Origin: Streptomyces sp. NRRL S-455
Lineage (GTDB): Bacteria > Actinomycetota > Actinomycetes > Streptomycetales > Streptomycetaceae
Reading direction: 5' to 3'
NCBI RefSeq assembly: GCF_000717875.1
Contig: NZ_JOCT01000013.1
Coordinates: 62,001-126,000, forward strand
Length of the DNA: 64,000 nucleotides
Below the pieces are notes generated by a model, which saw nothing but the letters and a program-made list of their open reading frames with translations, did no database searches and was not told the origin of the DNA. This document shows positions 17,016 to 24,852 of this stretch, one piece after another. Positions within the stretch are counted from its first letter, which is position 1. Each line of letters opens with the position of its first letter. Made by a program: the position numbers and the translations under genes.

Positions 17016-18634
17016 TCTCCACCCTGGCCCGGCTCGAGGCCGTCAGTACCGGCCGCGCCCAGCCCGCCGCCACGGTCCGGCACCGGCATCTGTCCGACCG
17101 CCCGCTGGTGTTCGTGCCGCTCACCACCGCCGGTGAGGCCGGCGCCCCGCTCGGCGCGCTGGTCGGCACCGACCGGGACGCGCCGCGCCTGCTGGTCGTC
17201 CCGCAGCCCCGGGACCGCGACCTCAGGTTCGCGTTCCTGGCCGAACTGGCCGACGTGGTCCTGCCGTACGTCGACGGTTACGCCGAGGTCGTGGAGGCCG
17301 CCGAGCGCACCGAGACCGACCCGGAGACCGGCAAGCGGGTCAAGGTCGAGGTCGACCTGTGCGCGGACGCCCCGCAGCTGATCGTGCCGAGCCGGGCGGG
17401 CATCGACCTGGTGCGGCTGCTCGGGCGCTCGACGCGCTTCCGGCGTACGGCGGAACAGGACCCGGAGGCTCCGTACCCGGCGCCGCCGCGGGTGCCGTTG
17501 CTCGGGCGGTGGCTGACGCACTTCGGGGAGCGGGCCCGGGTGCCCGGCTCCTCGCTGCTGCTGGCCATGACCGACGTCCTGGGCCGGCACTGGGCGACCG
17601 GGCAGTCCACCCTGGAGGACCAGCACCTCGGAGCGCTGCTCGCCTGGATCGACCCGCCGGAGGGCGAGAGCGGAGCGGAGGCGGCGCTGCGGGCCGAGCT
17701 GGAGCGGGACGACCAGGGCCAGCTGACGTGCCCCCCGGCCGGCCCCGCCACCGACCCGGCGTTCGACAACAAGCTGCTCGCCCCGGCCATCGAGCGCTAC
17801 GACCGCGCCCGCACGGCCCTCGCCGCCGCCGAGGACGGCCTGGAGGCCGACGACCGGATCGGTGTGCTGACCGCGGCCGAGCGGGAGATCCGCGCCCTGG
17901 TGCTCAGCCGCACCCGGCCCACCTGGGACGCGGTCTGGCGGGGCCTGGACCTGCTGCGGGAACTGCCCGAGGGCGCGCACGTCGAGGAGCGGTGGACCCG
18001 CGACCGCTGGTCGTTCACCGGCCACCGCGACCGGGTCCTGGCCGGCGAGCCCCCGCAGCCGCGCCGCGACGACGCGGTCACCGCCGCGAACAAGCTCGCC
18101 ACGCGCGAGCGCGAGCAGGCCCGGCTGGAGGCGCAGGAGGCCCTCGACGATCCGCTGGTGATGGCGGGCCGACGGCTGTCCGGGGAGGCGTTCGCGGGCG
18201 AGGTCACCGATGTCGTGATGGCGTACAGCGAGGGCAAGCGGCCCAGCCCGCGCCCTCTGGTCACCGTCCGCACGGACGACCGGCCGCATCTCGGGGAGCG
18301 GACGAAGGTGTACCGGTCGCTGGGCGGCAAGCCGCAGTCGGCGGAGTTCGTCCGGGCCGAGGACGCGGCCGAAGAAGGAGGCGGGGCGGGGGCCGGTGAG
18401 GACGGGGCGTACCTCGTGCTGCGGGTCCTCGACAAGATGGGCCGCGGCAAGGAGCCCGAGCCGGGGTCGGTGCCGGAGAAGGGCGACCGTGTGTGCTTCA
18501 CGCTCTTCGAGCACGAGCAGCGGGGCGGCGCGAAGCTGCCGGACCCGGAGGAGACGCCGTGGACGCACGGCGGGCCGCCCGGTGAGGCGACCCTGGAGCC
18601 CGCCGACCCGGTGACCGAGGAGGATGTCCTGTGA
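17006..18634 (+). CDS. Uncharacterised partner of the nuclease-helicase operon
   Basis: A 542-residue protein starting at GTG 17006, 10 bp inside the nuclease gene, with its own end overlapping the helicase gene by 4 bp. I recognise no domain. It has an N-terminal beta-rich part (RPLVFVPLTTAGEAG, RLLVVPQPRDRDLRF), a region with many acidic and basic residues and a helical middle (about 265-400, AAEREIRALVLSRTRPTWDA). The C-terminal stretch RPHLGERTKVYRSLGG precedes a beta-type segment with DRVCFTLFEHEQ. There is no signal peptide or membrane segment. Position between nuclease and helicase suggests a subunit or DNA-binding adaptor. Confidence 0.75.
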   Translation: MSLISTLARLEAVSTGRAQPAATVRHRHLSDRPLVFVPLTTAGEAGAPLGALVGTDRDAPRLLVVPQPRDRDLRFAFLAELADVVLPYVDGYAEVVEAAERTETDPETGKRVKVEVDLCADAPQLIVPSRAGIDLVRLLGRSTRFRRTAEQDPEAPYPAPPRVPLLGRWLTHFGERARVPGSSLLLAMTDVLGRHWATGQSTLEDQHLGALLAWIDPPEGESGAEAALRAELERDDQGQLTCPPAGPATDPAFDNKLLAPAIERYDRARTALAAAEDGLEADDRIGVLTAAEREIRALVLSRTRPTWDAVWRGLDLLRELPEGAHVEERWTRDRWSFTGHRDRVLAGEPPQPRRDDAVTAANKLATREREQARLEAQEALDDPLVMAGRRLSGEAFAGEVTDVVMAYSEGKRPSPRPLVTVRTDDRPHLGERTKVYRSLGGKPQSAEFVRAEDAAEEGGGAGAGEDGAYLVLRVLDKMGRGKEPEPGSVPEKGDRVCFTLFEHEQRGGAKLPDPEETPWTHGGPPGEATLEPADPVTEEDVL

Positions 18635-19965
18635 CCACGGTGTTCGACCCTTCGGCCGCCGCGGCGCAGGCCACCGACGCCATCCTCCACGACACGCTGC
18701 ACGGCACCGCGCGCGGTGTCGTGGTCGACTCCCCGCCCGGCGCCGGCAAGTCCACGCTGGTGGTCCGCGCGGCCCTGGAACTGGCCGAGGCCGGTCACCC
18801 GCTGATGGTGGTGGCGCAGACCAACGCCCAGGTCGACGACCTCGTCCTGCGGCTCGCCGAGAAGAACCCCGAGCTTCCGGTGGGGCGGCTGCACAGCAGC
18901 GACGCCGACCCGTACGACAAGGCGCTCGACCATGTGGAGAACGTACGCAAGTCGGCGAAGGCGGCGGATCTCGCCGGCCTGGCCGTGGTGCTCTCGACCG
19001 CGGCGAAGTGGGCGCACGTCAAGGTGGACGAGCCGTGGCGGCACGCGATCGTCGACGAGGCGTACCAGATGCGCTCGGACGCGCTGCTCGCGGTGGCCGG
19101 GCTGTTCGAGCGGGCGCTGTTCGTGGGCGACCCGGGTCAGCTCGACCCGTTCGCGATCGTGGGCAGCGAGCAGTGGGCGGGCCTCGCCTACGACCCGTCG
19201 GCCTCGGCGGTGACGACCCTGCTCGCGCACAACCCGGACCTGCCGCAGCACCGGCTGCCGGTGTCCTGGCGGCTCCCCGCCTCGGCGGCGCCCCTGGTGT
19301 CGCACGCGTTCTACCCGTACACGCCGTTCCGCAGCGGCACCGGTCAGGGTGATCGCGGCCTGTCCTTCGCGGTGCCGTCGGACGGCTCGGGTCCCGACCG
19401 GGTGATCGACGAGGCGGCCGAGTCGGGCTGGGGCCTGCTGGAGCTGCCCGCCCGGCACACTCCGCGCACGGACCCGGAGGCGGTGCGGGCGGTGGCGGCG
19501 GTGGTACGGCGCCTGCTGGACCGGGGCGGCGCCGCGACCTCGGAACGCTCACCGGTTCCTTCCCCCCTCACCGCCGACCGCATCGCCGTGGGCACGGCAC
19601 ACCGGGACCAGGCGGCGGCGGTGCGGGCGGAGCTGGCCGGCCTCGGCGTCACCGACGTGGTCGTGGACACGGCGAACCGGCTGCAGGGCCGGGAGTACGA
19701 CGTCACCGTGGTCCTGCACCCCCTGTCCGGCCGCCCCGACGCCACCGCCTTCCACCTGGAAACGGGCCGCCTCTGCGTCCTCGCCTCCCGGCACCGGCAC
19801 GCCTGCATCGTGGTGTGCCGGGCGGGCGTGAGCGACCTCCTCGACGACTATCCGTCGACGGAGCCGGTGCAGCTGGGGACGGTGGTGAAGTTTCCGGATG
19901 GCTGGGAGGCGAATCACGCCGTGCTCGCGCACTTGGCCGAACACCGGGTGGTGTGGCGTCCGTAA
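18631..19965 (+). CDS. SF1 helicase-like AAA ATPase
   Basis: This protein of 444 residues starts at GTG 18631, overlapping the upstream stop. Walker A is SPPGAGKSTLVVRAA (about residue 35), motif Ia is VVAQTNAQVDDL, and Walker B is HAIVDEAYQMRSD (about 138). Motif III is FVGDPGQLDPF, and motif V/VI-like RLQGREYDVTVVLHPLSG and ETGRLCVLASRHRH occur near the C-terminus. This is the order of Upf1/Dna2-type superfamily 1 helicases. It would supply translocation for the nuclease two genes upstream. A length near 440 is short for a stand-alone helicase, so it probably works in a complex. Confidence 0.85.
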   Translation: MTTVFDPSAAAAQATDAILHDTLHGTARGVVVDSPPGAGKSTLVVRAALELAEAGHPLMVVAQTNAQVDDLVLRLAEKNPELPVGRLHSSDADPYDKALDHVENVRKSAKAADLAGLAVVLSTAAKWAHVKVDEPWRHAIVDEAYQMRSDALLAVAGLFERALFVGDPGQLDPFAIVGSEQWAGLAYDPSASAVTTLLAHNPDLPQHRLPVSWRLPASAAPLVSHAFYPYTPFRSGTGQGDRGLSFAVPSDGSGPDRVIDEAAESGWGLLELPARHTPRTDPEAVRAVAAVVRRLLDRGGAATSERSPVPSPLTADRIAVGTAHRDQAAAVRAELAGLGVTDVVVDTANRLQGREYDVTVVLHPLSGRPDATAFHLETGRLCVLASRHRHACIVVCRAGVSDLLDDYPSTEPVQLGTVVKFPDGWEANHAVLAHLAEHRVVWRP

Positions 19966-20118
19966 CCCGCTTCCGGGCGAACGGCAGGTGGTGTGGCAGC
20001 CGTACTACCACCGCGATGCCCACTTGCGCGCCCGCGAGACAATGGACGGTGGCCCACTCCACCGGAGAGTGCCCCCGCTCGCGGGGAGAGTCAGCGCGAC
20101 GTACGAGGAGGAGAAGAC

Positions 20119-20487
20119 ATGGCGGAGCCCACGCCGCGTCGGAACGAACCGCGGCTACGCCCCGCGCCCCTGCTCTTCGAGCCCGCGGAGGCGGCCTCGG
20201 ACCCTGAGCACTTCTTCGACCTCGAGTCGATCGACGATCCACGCGCGCTGCTGGCCCGCGCGACGGAGCTGACGCTGGCGTTCCGGGCCGCGGCGGACCG
20301 GGCGGTGGAGTACCAGGCGATGGCGGCGGCGCAGCTGGCCGATCCACGGCGGTTCGACCGGCTGACGGCGGCGGACATCGCCGAGCGGGCCGAGTGGACC
20401 GAGGACTACGCGAAGAAGATGGTCGAGTTCGGGCGGGATCTGATGCGCGGCGGCGGCGACGGCCGGGGCCCCTCCGACCCCCTGTGA
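20119..20487 (+). CDS. Small helical protein, function unknown
   Basis: The protein has 122 residues, with GAGGAGGAG upstream of the ATG. The first 40 residues are polar. The rest is helical, with two amphipathic helices (PRALLARATELTLAFRAAAD, then AVEYQAMAAAQLA) and a short motif LTAADIAERAEWTEDYAKKM that looks like a helix-turn-helix. It has no signal peptide. It follows the nuclease-helicase operon by about 150 bp and could be transcribed with it. I do not recognise the family. Confidence 0.7.
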   Translation: MAEPTPRRNEPRLRPAPLLFEPAEAASDPEHFFDLESIDDPRALLARATELTLAFRAAADRAVEYQAMAAAQLADPRRFDRLTAADIAERAEWTEDYAKKMVEFGRDLMRGGGDGRGPSDPL

Positions 20488-20622
20488 GACCGGAAGCTCC
20501 GGCCTCCTCACCGATCCACCTGGCATATGCCAGGCGGGCAAGATACCCCCTCCCACCCCCTCCTGTCCCGATTTCGCGCAACCCTCGGGAACCGTGCGTT
20601 CACAGCCGGTAGATGTGGGGGC

Positions 20623-21294
20623 ATGAGCAGCGCATGGAACGCCTCCCGTGTCACCCCGGACGGAGCCGCCTGGCTCGCCTCGGCAGGAACGTATCCCCGG
20701 AGCACGCTCGCGCTCTGGGAGGAGCGGCCGGACGCGCCGATCGTGCTGCCCTGCGGCTCGGTCTTCGACGTCGTCAGCGCGCCCGCGATGTTCGGGCGGC
20801 GGATGCTCGACCGGCTGTGGGACGACGGACCCGGCTCGGGCCCGGTCGCGGAGTTCCGGGGACGGATGCTGCTGTTCGCCGCGCCGGGCACGGCCCAGCG
20901 GTTGCCGGTGTTGCTGGAGTGGGAGGAGTGGGGCACGCGAGGCAGGGACACCGGGGCGCCCGGCCGCACCCTCGCGGTGCCGCCGCTGCTGTGCCACGGC
21001 ACCGGCGACGCGGTGACCGTCCCGTCCCCCGCGGAGAGCACCTCTCCCGCCCGCTCCTCCACCAGCCCTTCCGTCCGCTCCTCCGCCCGTCCTTCCGTCC
21101 GCTCCTCCGCCCGTCCTTCCGTCCGCTCCGGGTCCCGCTGGCTCGTCGCCCCCGACACCCGTCAGCCCTGGCTGCCGGGGCCCGAGGTACTGCTGTGGGC
21201 AGCCGTGCGGGCGGCCCGTTCGGCCGTGCGGATATCGATTTTTCCTCCCGCCGACCAGGATGCTAAGGTCTACGACGTCAGCAGGCGCCGCTAG
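20623..21294 (+). CDS. Prim-pol N-terminal-like protein ending inside tRNA-Lys
   Basis: The protein has 223 residues. The N-terminal half (VTPDGAAWLASAGTYPRST, FDVVSAPAMFGRRMLDRLW, GRMLLFAAPGTAQRLPVLLE) resembles the bifunctional primase/polymerase N-terminal-like proteins common in Streptomyces, which lack the full catalytic machinery. The middle carries a 24-bp DNA repeat giving SSARPSVR units, followed by SRWLVAPDTRQPWLPGPEVLLW. The stop codon (21292-21294) lies inside the tRNA-Lys gene, and the tRNA promoter lies inside this coding sequence. ATG at 20623 fits the family's usual N-terminus. Activity is doubtful. Confidence 0.65.
   Translation: MSSAWNASRVTPDGAAWLASAGTYPRSTLALWEERPDAPIVLPCGSVFDVVSAPAMFGRRMLDRLWDDGPGSGPVAEFRGRMLLFAAPGTAQRLPVLLEWEEWGTRGRDTGAPGRTLAVPPLLCHGTGDAVTVPSPAESTSPARSSTSPSVRSSARPSVRSSARPSVRSGSRWLVAPDTRQPWLPGPEVLLWAAVRAARSAVRISIFPPADQDAKVYDVSRRR
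21067..21129. repeat. 24-bp in-frame tandem repeat
   Basis: A 24-bp unit starting CCTTCCGTCCGCTCC occurs at 21067-21090 and 21091-21114, with a partial third copy at 21115-21129. It codes for an 8-residue Ser/Arg/Pro repeat, a likely length-variable linker. Confidence 0.85.
21264..21284 (+). promoter_or_regulatory. tRNA-Lys promoter -10 and leader
   Basis: TAAGGT (21264-21269) lies 15 nt before the tRNA. The 14 nt TACGACGTCAGCAG (21271-21284) are identical to those before the third tRNA-Lys (39113-39126), where TAGAGT takes the -10 position. Conservation outside the tRNA supports a promoter. Confidence 0.6.
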
Positions 21295-21358
21295 CTCAGT
21301 TGGTTAGAGCAGCTGACTCTTAATCAGCGGGTCCGGGGTTCGAGTCCCTGGCGGCGCA
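21285..21358 (+). tRNA. tRNA-Lys (CTT), copy 1
   Basis: The tRNA is 74 nt. Acceptor GCGCCGC pairs with GCGGCGC, the D-arm contains TAGCTCAGTTGG, the anticodon loop reads GACTCTTAATC with anticodon CTT, and the T-loop GGTTCGAGTCC is intact. No CCA is encoded. It is identical to the copies at 34921 and 39127. Confidence 0.97.
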
Positions 21359-21368
21359 CAGACAGCAG

Positions 21369-21394
21369 AGGCCTCTCGCGGAAGCGGGGGGCCT
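21369..21394 (+). terminator. Terminator hairpin after tRNA-Lys copy 1
   Basis: AGGCCTCTCGC, GGAA loop, then GCGGGGGGCCT followed by TTTCG. A similar GGAA- or GGGA-looped hairpin follows each tRNA-Lys copy. Confidence 0.7.
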
Positions 21395-21414
21395 TTCGCA
21401 TGCCCGCGAGGCCC

Positions 21415-22680
21415 TCAGCGCCCGGCCGTGATCTTCACCGTCCACGCACCCGAGGCCGTACGGCCCTCCACCTCCACCCGCACGCCCTCCCCCGGCACCG
21501 TGAAGCTCTCCCCGACACCGATCGGCGCGTCCGCGAGGGGCGGATAGACCGAGTCCTCCCAGCAGGCATCGGTGCGCGGATGGGCGTCGATCACCTCGAT
21601 GGGCCCGCCGCCGGACTGGGCCTCGCCCCGCACCCGGTACACCAGCACCCCCTGCCGGCAGGCCCGCGTGTCGTTGCCCACCGGCCCGCGCGCCTCGAAG
21701 GCCAGCACACTGTCGCGGCCCGTGCGCACCACCGCGAGCTTGGTGCCCCGCCCCAGACCGAAGGCCGGTGCCCCGGCGGCACCCGTCACCACCACCCCGG
21801 GGCCTGCCCCCAGCGGCTCCAGGGTCAGCCGGGCGGGCCCGGCGTCCTGCACGCACCGCACCTGCCGCTGTTCGAGCCAGCCCAGCTTCCACTTGTGCCA
21901 GCCGAACAGGTCGGGCGCCAGTCCGAACTGGCTGCCCATCAGGTCCCAGTCGCCGACGTGCGTGTCCCAGTCGCCCTTGCCGTCGACGGGCCGGTGGTAG
22001 AGGTCGGGCAGGTCGAAGACGTGCCCGGTCTCGTGGGCGAGGACGAGCCGGTCCGGCGGATGCTGCTCGAACAGGGTGACGACCCGGCGCAGGTCGGTGC
22101 CGTCGGCCCGCAGCGGCGTCGTGAGGTTGACGACCTTGGTCGCGTCGGAGTCCACACCGGGCGCGTCCGGGTCGGCCACGAAGTACACGACGTCGTAGCG
22201 CGAGAAGTCGACCTGCGGGTCGACCACGGCGAGCGCGTCGCGGAGGTAGGCGGCCCGGTGGGCGGCGCTCCAGTCACGCTGTATGTCGTACGCCGTGGAC
22301 GGCTGCGGCATCTGGATCCAGTGGCGCAGGGGGTGCGGGCGCAGGGTGAAGCGGCCGTAGGAGGCGCGTTCGAAGAAGCGGGTGGTGGCCGGGAAGTGGT
22401 CGGCGGTCAGCTCCTGCGGCGTGGTCACCGGGCGGGCGTCCGGGAAGGACAGGAACACCATGACCGCGTCCAGGGTTCGGGTCGGGCGGGGATAGGCGGC
22501 GTTCCAGGTGTCCAGGCCCTCCGAGTGGTGGGCGTCGGTGCGGGTCAGTGCGCAGGGCGCGGCCGAATCGGGATCCGCGGCCGAGAGGCCGGTGCCGAGG
22601 GAGGTGGCGGCGAGCGCGGACATGGTGGTGAACACGGCCGCGGTGCTGCGCAGTCGGGCGCGCGGGAACGGGCGCGGCAC
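21415..22680 (-). CDS. Secreted M6-family zinc metalloprotease
   Basis: The protein has 421 residues from GTG 22680, which has GGAGG upstream. The N-terminus PRPFPRARLRSTAAVFTTMS is a basic, hydrophobic signal peptide. The zinc site HETGHVFDLPDLYH (about residue 213), with third ligand region GDWDLMG downstream, identifies an immune-inhibitor-A-like M6 domain (DVVYFVADPDAPGV lies before it). The C-terminal 120 residues form a beta-rich domain (LTLEPLGAGPGVVV to TASGAWTVKITAGR). It is released outside the cell. It is divergent from the cdgA-like gene across about 300 bp. Confidence 0.85.
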   Translation of the reverse strand: MPRPFPRARLRSTAAVFTTMSALAATSLGTGLSAADPDSAAPCALTRTDAHHSEGLDTWNAAYPRPTRTLDAVMVFLSFPDARPVTTPQELTADHFPATTRFFERASYGRFTLRPHPLRHWIQMPQPSTAYDIQRDWSAAHRAAYLRDALAVVDPQVDFSRYDVVYFVADPDAPGVDSDATKVVNLTTPLRADGTDLRRVVTLFEQHPPDRLVLAHETGHVFDLPDLYHRPVDGKGDWDTHVGDWDLMGSQFGLAPDLFGWHKWKLGWLEQRQVRCVQDAGPARLTLEPLGAGPGVVVTGAAGAPAFGLGRGTKLAVVRTGRDSVLAFEARGPVGNDTRACRQGVLVYRVRGEAQSGGGPIEVIDAHPRTDACWEDSVYPPLADAPIGVGESFTVPGEGVRVEVEGRTASGAWTVKITAGR

Positions 22681-22986
22681 GGACACCTCCGGGTACGGTC
22701 GCGGGACACCGCACCCAGCCTGTGATGATTTGTCGTACTGCGTCCTGTTTGCCTGCACCAGTCGGGTGAAGGAGCCGAAAGAAGACGGAAGCCCGCACGC
22801 CCGAACCACTCACAGAACGTCACAACTGGTCGGGGGCTTGAAGAAGCCGTCCAGGCATGAGCAGAAACGATCTGGCAGAAGCGTGGACCAGCCCGCAACA
22901 CTGGACACCGGCTGGAAGGCCCTGGGGCCAGCCTCTATGATCGGCACACTTTCCTGACCTTTCCTGCACGGACAGAGATCGAATAC
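22681..22986. promoter_or_regulatory. Divergent region of protease gene and cdgA-like gene
   Basis: The 306-bp gap has no gene. It holds a candidate BldD box (TCACAGAACGTCA, 22810-22822) and, on the protease side, the GGAGG ribosome binding site. No convincing sigma-HrdB hexamer pair is seen. Confidence 0.45.
22810..22822. promoter_or_regulatory. Candidate BldD-(c-di-GMP) box
   Basis: TCACAGAACGTCA fits the spaced palindrome T-N-A-C then G-T-N-A of the BldD consensus, with mismatches in the two inner C/G positions. It lies 165 bp upstream of the cdgA-like ATG. cdgA of S. coelicolor is a published BldD target; the match here is by eye. Confidence 0.45.
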
Positions 22987-24852
22987 ATGCGGGAGCGAGC
23001 GGTGAGCGGAACCTTCGAAGGGCCGGCGCCCGCGGCAGACCTCGACCGGCCGGTCGTCACAGAGAGTGAGATCGACACGTCTCCCCGTACCGAGCCCCCG
23101 TCACATCCGCCGTACCGCTCCGTCTTCACGGCCGCTCCGCTCGCCATGGCCGTCGTCGACCGGGAGGGGGCGGTCGTCAGCGCCAACGACGCGCTCGCCG
23201 CACTGCTCGGCACCTCCCCCGAGGAACTCGCCGGGACCGTCGCCGCCGACCTGGTCGACCTCACCTCCGACGCCCGCACCTGGCACGCCTACGGTGAGGT
23301 ACTGCGCGGACGGGAGTCACGGCTGCGCTGCACCCGCCGCCTCAAGCACCCCGACGGGCACTCGCTGTGGGTGCAGGTGACGGTCGCCCCGCTGCCCGCC
23401 GAGGACCGGGGCGTACTGCTGTCGGTCGCCGACATCAGCGGCCGCCGCGAACTGCAGGCCCGGCTCCGGCACATGCAGATGCACGACCCGGTGACCCGGC
23501 TGCCCAACCGCACGCTGTTCTTCGAACGTCTGTCGGCCGCGCTGGAGGCGGAGTCGTACGAGGAGAGCGGCACCGGCCGGATCGGGCTGTGCTACCTGGA
23601 CCTGGACGGCTTCAAGGCCATCAACGACACCCTCGGCCACCGGGTGGGCGACCGGCTGCTGGCCGCGGTCGCCGAGCGCCTCACGCGCTGCGCGGACGAG
23701 TCCGGTTGCTCCCGCACCAGCATCCCGCTGGTGGCCCGGCTCGGCGGGGACGAGTTCGCGCTGCTCGTCGAGGACTCCACGGGCACCGAACAGCTGGCCG
23801 AACTGGCCGAGTCGGTGCTGGAGGCGATCCAGGACCCCTTCGACATCGCCGGCCAGCGGCTGTCGGTCTCCGCGTCGATCGGCGTCGTGGAGCGGCACGC
23901 GGCGGGCACCACCCCCACCGCCCTCATGCAGGCGGCGGACACGACGCTCTACTGGGCGAAGGCCGACGGCAAGTCCCGCTGGACGCTGTTCGACCCGGAG
24001 CGCAACGCGCACCGCATGACCCGCCAGGCCCTCGCCTCCACGCTCCGGCCGGCCATCGACCGGGGCGAGTTCCAGCTGGAGTACCAGCCGCTGGTCGGCA
24101 TGGAGGACGACCGGCTGCACGGGGTCGAGGCGCTCGTCCGCTGGAACCATCCCCAGTTCGGCGTACTGACGCCGAATCGGTTCATCGGACTGGCCGAAGA
24201 GGACGGTTCGATCGTTCCGCTGGGCCGCTGGGTGCTGCGCACGGCCTGCCGGCAGGCCCGCCGCTGGCAGCTCGACCACCCGGACGAGCCGCCGATCTTC
24301 GTCAGCGTCAACGTGGCGGTCCGGCAGGTGTGGGACTCCGACCTGGTGGCGGACGTGGCTCAGACCCTGGCCGAGACGGACCTCGAGCCGCACCTGCTCC
24401 AGCTCGAACTCACCGAGTCGGCGGTGATGGGCTCGGCGGGCCGGCCGCTGCAGGCCCTGAAGGCGCTCAGCGAGATGGGCGTACGCATCGCCATCGACGA
24501 CTTCGGCACGGGCTACTCGAACCTGGCCTACCTGAGCCGTCTGCCGGTGTCCGTCCTGAAGCTCGACGGATCCTTCGTGCGGGGCTTCCAGTACGACGAC
24601 CGGGACGCGGCCGCGCGCCCCAACCCCGCCGACGAGGTCGTGGTCGAGGCGATGATCCAGCTCGCCCACCGGCTCGGGCTGACCGTCACGGCCGAGTGCG
24701 TGGAGACCTCGGCCCAGGCGACCCGGCTGCGGCGCATCGGCTGCGACACCGGACAGGGCTGGCTCTACTCCCGTCCGGTGCCGCCGGACCGCATCTCCGA
24801 GCTGCTGGGGACGCCGGACGTTCAGGCCGAGGCGGGCGTCGGCAAGCCGTAG
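22987..24852 (+). CDS. cdgA: PAS-GGDEF-EAL cyclic-di-GMP enzyme (CdgA-like)
   Basis: The protein has 621 residues. A PAS domain (about 43-165, YRSVFTAAPLAMAVVDREGA) precedes a GGDEF domain (about 180-335) with intact RLGGDEFALL and an EAL domain (about 355-610). The EAL domain keeps VEALVRW, NVAVRQ, LELTES, DDFGTGYSNL, KLDGSF and ECVET. Both synthesis and breakdown of c-di-GMP look possible. Order and gene context match S. coelicolor CdgA (SCO2817), which influences sporulation. ATG at 22987 lacks a clear ribosome binding site; GTG at 23002 has GGGAG upstream and may be the true start. It is cytoplasmic, with no membrane segment. Its 3' end overlaps the convergent LLM gene by 31 bp. Confidence 0.88.
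   Translation: MRERAVSGTFEGPAPAADLDRPVVTESEIDTSPRTEPPSHPPYRSVFTAAPLAMAVVDREGAVVSANDALAALLGTSPEELAGTVAADLVDLTSDARTWHAYGEVLRGRESRLRCTRRLKHPDGHSLWVQVTVAPLPAEDRGVLLSVADISGRRELQARLRHMQMHDPVTRLPNRTLFFERLSAALEAESYEESGTGRIGLCYLDLDGFKAINDTLGHRVGDRLLAAVAERLTRCADESGCSRTSIPLVARLGGDEFALLVEDSTGTEQLAELAESVLEAIQDPFDIAGQRLSVSASIGVVERHAAGTTPTALMQAADTTLYWAKADGKSRWTLFDPERNAHRMTRQALASTLRPAIDRGEFQLEYQPLVGMEDDRLHGVEALVRWNHPQFGVLTPNRFIGLAEEDGSIVPLGRWVLRTACRQARRWQLDHPDEPPIFVSVNVAVRQVWDSDLVADVAQTLAETDLEPHLLQLELTESAVMGSAGRPLQALKALSEMGVRIAIDDFGTGYSNLAYLSRLPVSVLKLDGSFVRGFQYDDRDAAARPNPADEVVVEAMIQLAHRLGLTVTAECVETSAQATRLRRIGCDTGQGWLYSRPVPPDRISELLGTPDVQAEAGVGKP

Noticed and set aside
15074..18568. A 1164-codon open frame on the minus strand
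   Set aside because: It is the antisense of the PAP2 and nuclease operon; composition is Arg/Pro-rich without motifs.
21067..21129. Short repeats as a CRISPR array
   Set aside because: The units are contiguous, in frame and without spacers.
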